DNA from: Stercorarius parasiticus
Taxonomy: Eukaryota > Chordata > Aves > Charadriiformes > Stercorariidae
Reading direction: 5' to 3'
Length of the DNA stretch: 64,000 bases
NCBI GenBank assembly: GCA_013396915.1
Contig: VWZL01000583.1
Span: 771,034 to 835,033, forward strand
The stretch's first letter is position 1. Each line of letters starts with the position of its first letter. Under the pieces are notes generated by a model. It searched no databases, was not told the origin of the DNA, and saw only the letters and a program-made list of their open reading frames with translations. A program made the translations under genes and the position numbers. Below are positions 60,531 to 64,000 of this stretch, in pieces.

Positions 60531-63094
60531 ACACAAAAGGAAAAAAAAAACCCATCAAAAAAACCCCCCTACAGTAATTATACACTGTGATTTGTTCCAA
60601 AGCCTCAGACTCAGTCCTCAATTGCAAATAACTTGGGATAACAAGTAGACGATGAGTAACTATGCCCTATCATTTTTCAATGTAGATTTCTGCAGCATTG
60701 GTAAACTTATTTAGAATTACTTTATTCACTGTTTAGTGATCTCATTGTCCTACTTACAAAGTATGATTTATTTCTGCCAGTCTAGTGTTGTACATGTTCT
60801 GTGTATTCTTTGATAATTTTTAAAAATTAGTGGTATCTGTGAGTTTCAAACTGTGATTTGCAAAGAACATGTTGTTCAAAAAAGCAGTGGCTGCTCAGCT
60901 TGTGTTTATGCTTCTTGTTTTCAGCTGCCTTATTGCAACAAAAAGTAAAAATACAGTATTCTAATGGTGCATTTTTTTTTAATAAGTAATAGTTGAAATT
61001 ACCACAGACAGGTAAAGCAATTGCAAATGGAAAAGGAAGTAGCCCATGATATAATCTCTTGATTGAGATAGATATTATGGAATACTATATGTTTGATTTC
61101 AGCAACTTTCAACTTTTCCTTTATAAAACCAAGTTTGCTTGGACACCAGCAAGATGAAATAACTCTGTAATGTTTTTTAACTTGGTAGCAGAGCTTCTTT
61201 GTGCTTCCTACTCATTACAATATATACCTGTAGTCCAACTCTAAATTTTGGCCCATAGTCTTTGGGTAGGTCTTAAAGACAGCAAAACTCCCTTGATTCT
61301 AATTTGTGTTGCTGCATCTACAGGGGCAAACACAGCAAACATATGTTTATATTTCTCATTAGTTGTTTGTAATTATTCTGATCAAACTAGGGGAAAAGAA
61401 TTGCAGCTTTTTTTTTTAATTACATTTTTTATTATAATTTCCTGTTTTCAGCATTTTATAACTTGACTGGAAAAAAATGTTTAGGACTGAAATTATAGAC
61501 AAGGTCTCAGCTACGAGAAAACATTTCACTCCAAATTTCAAAACACATGGATAGCTGTATCATATTCAAATACTGCTACAAATAATAATGAAGCCTAATT
61601 AGAGTTGTATGCCTCTTAACACTGACAAGATTCCTCAGGAATTTAGCACAGTTTAACAGGCAGGCTGTGTTAGTATGAAAAGCTGCCACTGCCTGGTCAA
61701 AAAGGAGGTTCTATGAACTTAAAACCCTAAAATATTAAAAACCTATTTGACTAGCTGTTGCAGGCACGCTCTCATTTATAGACTGGCATACTCTTTTATT
61801 TGCTACAGGATTTGAGATAATGAAGATTCCTCTGACATCTACTAAATGTAGAGTAAATATTAATTATAATAAAATTTTCTGTCTCAGGAGAATGAATGGA
61901 CTTTTGAAACTCCTGTCTGGCAGTAATAATGAAAACTAGTTATTATGGTGCAGTAGTTACGTTGTTGAAAGTTAATACTTCATTACAATGGTACCTGAGT
62001 ACTCAACATACACATTTGATATACACAATGTCTTAATTTGGCCAAAGAAATTGAACTTAGACCTTTATGCCATACTTTCCAATCTGTATGCTGCTGAAAA
62101 TTGGAACTATGTTGTCTCTATCTCAGTTTTTCTTTGCTTCCATCTTGACAGTATATTCATGTTGTATGTTCTTGTTAAAGCAAGAATTTTTCCTCTGAGA
62201 GTTACGTTCAAATTCCACCTTTGGACAGCTTCGTAATTATATACCAACTTTCAGTCAACTTCATTTTTGTTTGCAAGTGGAAATTTATTCCCTGCTGGGG
62301 TTAATAACAAAATCGTGTTTGTTTGAGCACAGTTTCCTCTTGTAAGTAAAGTAGCATGTACCTAAAGAATTTTTGAGGATGGAAGCCTGAACAGGCGAAA
62401 ACTGTTCATCTTTATATTCTCTTTGTGCTTTAATTGCAGCTGGAAATTGAGCAGATTGTGTCAAATATTATTCTGCTTTCTTGCATTGTACTACCTATGG
62501 ATAGCAGTGCCCATAATTTCTATTCCTGGTCAATATTTTTCTGAATAGTTTTCTTTAATTTCTATCTTGGTCTGGTTTTTTGTACTCATGTTATTTCAAA
62601 TCCCATTACAGCTAAGATTATTCAATTCTTTAAAATGTTAAACTCTTACACATTATGTCTCTTCCATTCCTCACTATTATTTGACTTTTAATTATTGTGA
62701 CTGGGTCATGAATAAATGTTGGTAGCTCTATATTTGTATATATTCACTTATAAATTGAGAATTTCTTTCCACATGTGGATATCACCTTTTTCATGTTCCT
62801 GTTTTTCACCATGCAGTGCAAATATAATTTCTAACATCACACAACAGAGAGTGTATAATATTAGACTAAGTAACTGGATAATTTAACTCTTCTCCTCGTA
62901 GTAAGTGCTCTGCCTTCTATTTTTGATGTTCCCAATCTTGGCTTCTTGTCTTTAATTAAAAATGCTAACCTCTTTCAGTCACTACTGACTGTCAAGCCTA
63001 TATTATTTTAAGTATAAATAACTCTTAAAGTCAGCATCCAAAGCCTCACTTTAAAGTAATCTTGTAATCTTTGAACTCGTGAAAAGGAAGATGA
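60531..63094. other. Non-coding AT-rich sequence, no gene seen
   Basis: No supported gene. The start holds A- and C-runs (AAAAAAAAAACCC, AAAAAAACCCCCC) adjoining the CR1 tail. Frames of 72 and 82 codons later on have no motifs. No RNA gene was recognised. Confidence 0.65.
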
Positions 63095-63185
63095 CAAGCC
63101 AAATTCTGCCCTCATCCAGAATGTACCTCAGCAAAGTGTTTAACTACACGCTTGCCTCAAGCACATGACTTGGCCCCTGAGTCAT
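63095..63185. repeat. Ancient amniote interspersed repeat fragment
   Basis: AAGCCAAATTCTGCCCTCA, then CTCAGCAAAGTGTTTAACTACACGCTTG and CAAGCACATGACTTGGCCCCTGA, follow the order of an old sauropsid repeat with 'ccaaattctgccctca' and 'cagcaaagcacttaa.cacgtgctt' phrases. The recognition is from memory. The copy is well diverged. Confidence 0.5.
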
Positions 63186-64000
63186 GAGTTAGTTTCAAAG
63201 GAACTTGTTGAGTTGAAGCTTTAATCTCTGTAGCTCAAGAGAAAATCCACTCTCTATTCAATTTCTACTTGACTTGTGGCGATATGAATGTATACTAGAA
63301 TGCACCATTTTGTCAAATACCTTCTACAGCTAATGTGGTATCATTTCTGATTTATGTGGAAGGAACTACTACCTGATATGTGACCTTCTCCCAGTCTTCT
63401 GTTCTGCTTTATCAGTTTTGCCTGCGTATTCATCCACGTATACATTCAGACATGCATGCTTCTTTGTAAACAGAATTCATTTTACTTGAAGTTACTTTTA
63501 TTTCATTAAAAAAAGGTGGATAAATAAGCAGGTTTAATTTAGCAAAAGAAGTCAGATTCACGTCTCGATAGGCTCATCCCTCAACAATGTATTCATTCTC
63601 AACTGATGAGAAGATTTTTGCCCCTGTTTGTTCCAGAAATAATGTTCTTACATACTATATGTATGCAATTTCAGAGGTTTTGGAAGTTTAACTGAAAATC
63701 TTATACATACAGTAGTTTGTCAGAAAAGGGGACACACCAAAATCCTTCTGCTTTCCATAAAAGAAAATCATTATAATAAAATTAATCACTTATTTATTTC
63801 AAGAAAATTTTCTAGGTGAATTGTATTTAAAACTTCATGGTAGAATGATGAACAACAAAATTTCTGACTCTAGCTTCTGATTTAAAGTTTCTTTTGCATT
63901 TCCATCCAATGTTAAGGTACTCCATGACTGTTAAATTTTGGAATTTTCTCAGAAAAGTTCAATCTTGATAAACTGTTACAATAAAATTTATACATTACAG
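63186..64000. other. Non-coding AT-rich sequence to window end
   Basis: Nothing recognised: no frame of note, no transposon end and no structured RNA. The sequence continues past the window edge without visible boundary. Confidence 0.65.

Noticed and set aside
1..64000. CRISPR array, bacterial operon, phage or plasmid content
   Set aside because: No regularly spaced repeats with unique spacers, no long adjacent frames and no ribosome-binding pattern. CR1 and MIR elements show that this is vertebrate nuclear DNA.

Overview
The window looks like a gene-free stretch of a bird or other sauropsid (reptile/bird lineage) nuclear genome. It is AT-rich. No reading frame exceeds 132 codons, and none of the translated frames resembles a protein I recognise. 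There are no bacterial-style operons, and I found no rRNA or tRNA. The lineage call rests on two LINE/CR1 3' ends. One is on the plus strand and ends in the CR1 octamer repeat ATTCTATG ATTCTATG at about 33.4 kb. The other is on the minus strand at about 60.5 kb. Copies of old amniote repeats (MIR-like SINEs and repeats carrying phrases such as 'cccattgaa.tcaatg') agree with this. Few recognisable young transposons in 64 kb fits a bird better than a turtle or crocodilian, but I cannot name the species.

Layout. 1-15 kb: plain AT-rich sequence with one ancient repeat (about 4.6 kb), a perfect 11-bp hairpin (5.26 kb) and two stretches that look like conserved non-coding elements (3.6 and 10.3 kb). 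15.8-17.5 kb: a composite repeat locus. It has a 29-bp exact direct repeat, modules of about 184 bp with TAGGG-rich (telomere-like) starts, and a 16.76-17.2 kb core whose diverged, inverted partner lies at 46.99-47.56 kb. 17.5-31 kb: mostly featureless, with one possible 60-nt exon (19.6 kb), MIR-like fragments (20.0 and 23.4 kb) and two perfect hairpins (20.1 and 29.65 kb). 31.9-32.2 kb: an isolated GC-rich block. 33-42 kb: CR1, MIR, a 115-bp polypyrimidine tract and more ancient repeats. 42-64 kb: an element-like stretch containing a perfect homeodomain-type palindrome (45.76 kb), the second copy of the composite repeat, a single N flanked by a 24-bp near-identical duplication (51.46 kb, probably an assembly join), a CR1 tail and an ancient repeat near 63.1 kb.

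No genes can be shown to work together here. The window is best read as intergenic desert or the inside of a very large intron. I found no new protein-coding system. The most interesting items are the composite tandem/inverted repeat family, the 29-bp repeat at its left edge, the long-stem hairpins and the N-flanking duplication. Family names for repeats come from memory of consensus phrases; no database search was possible.
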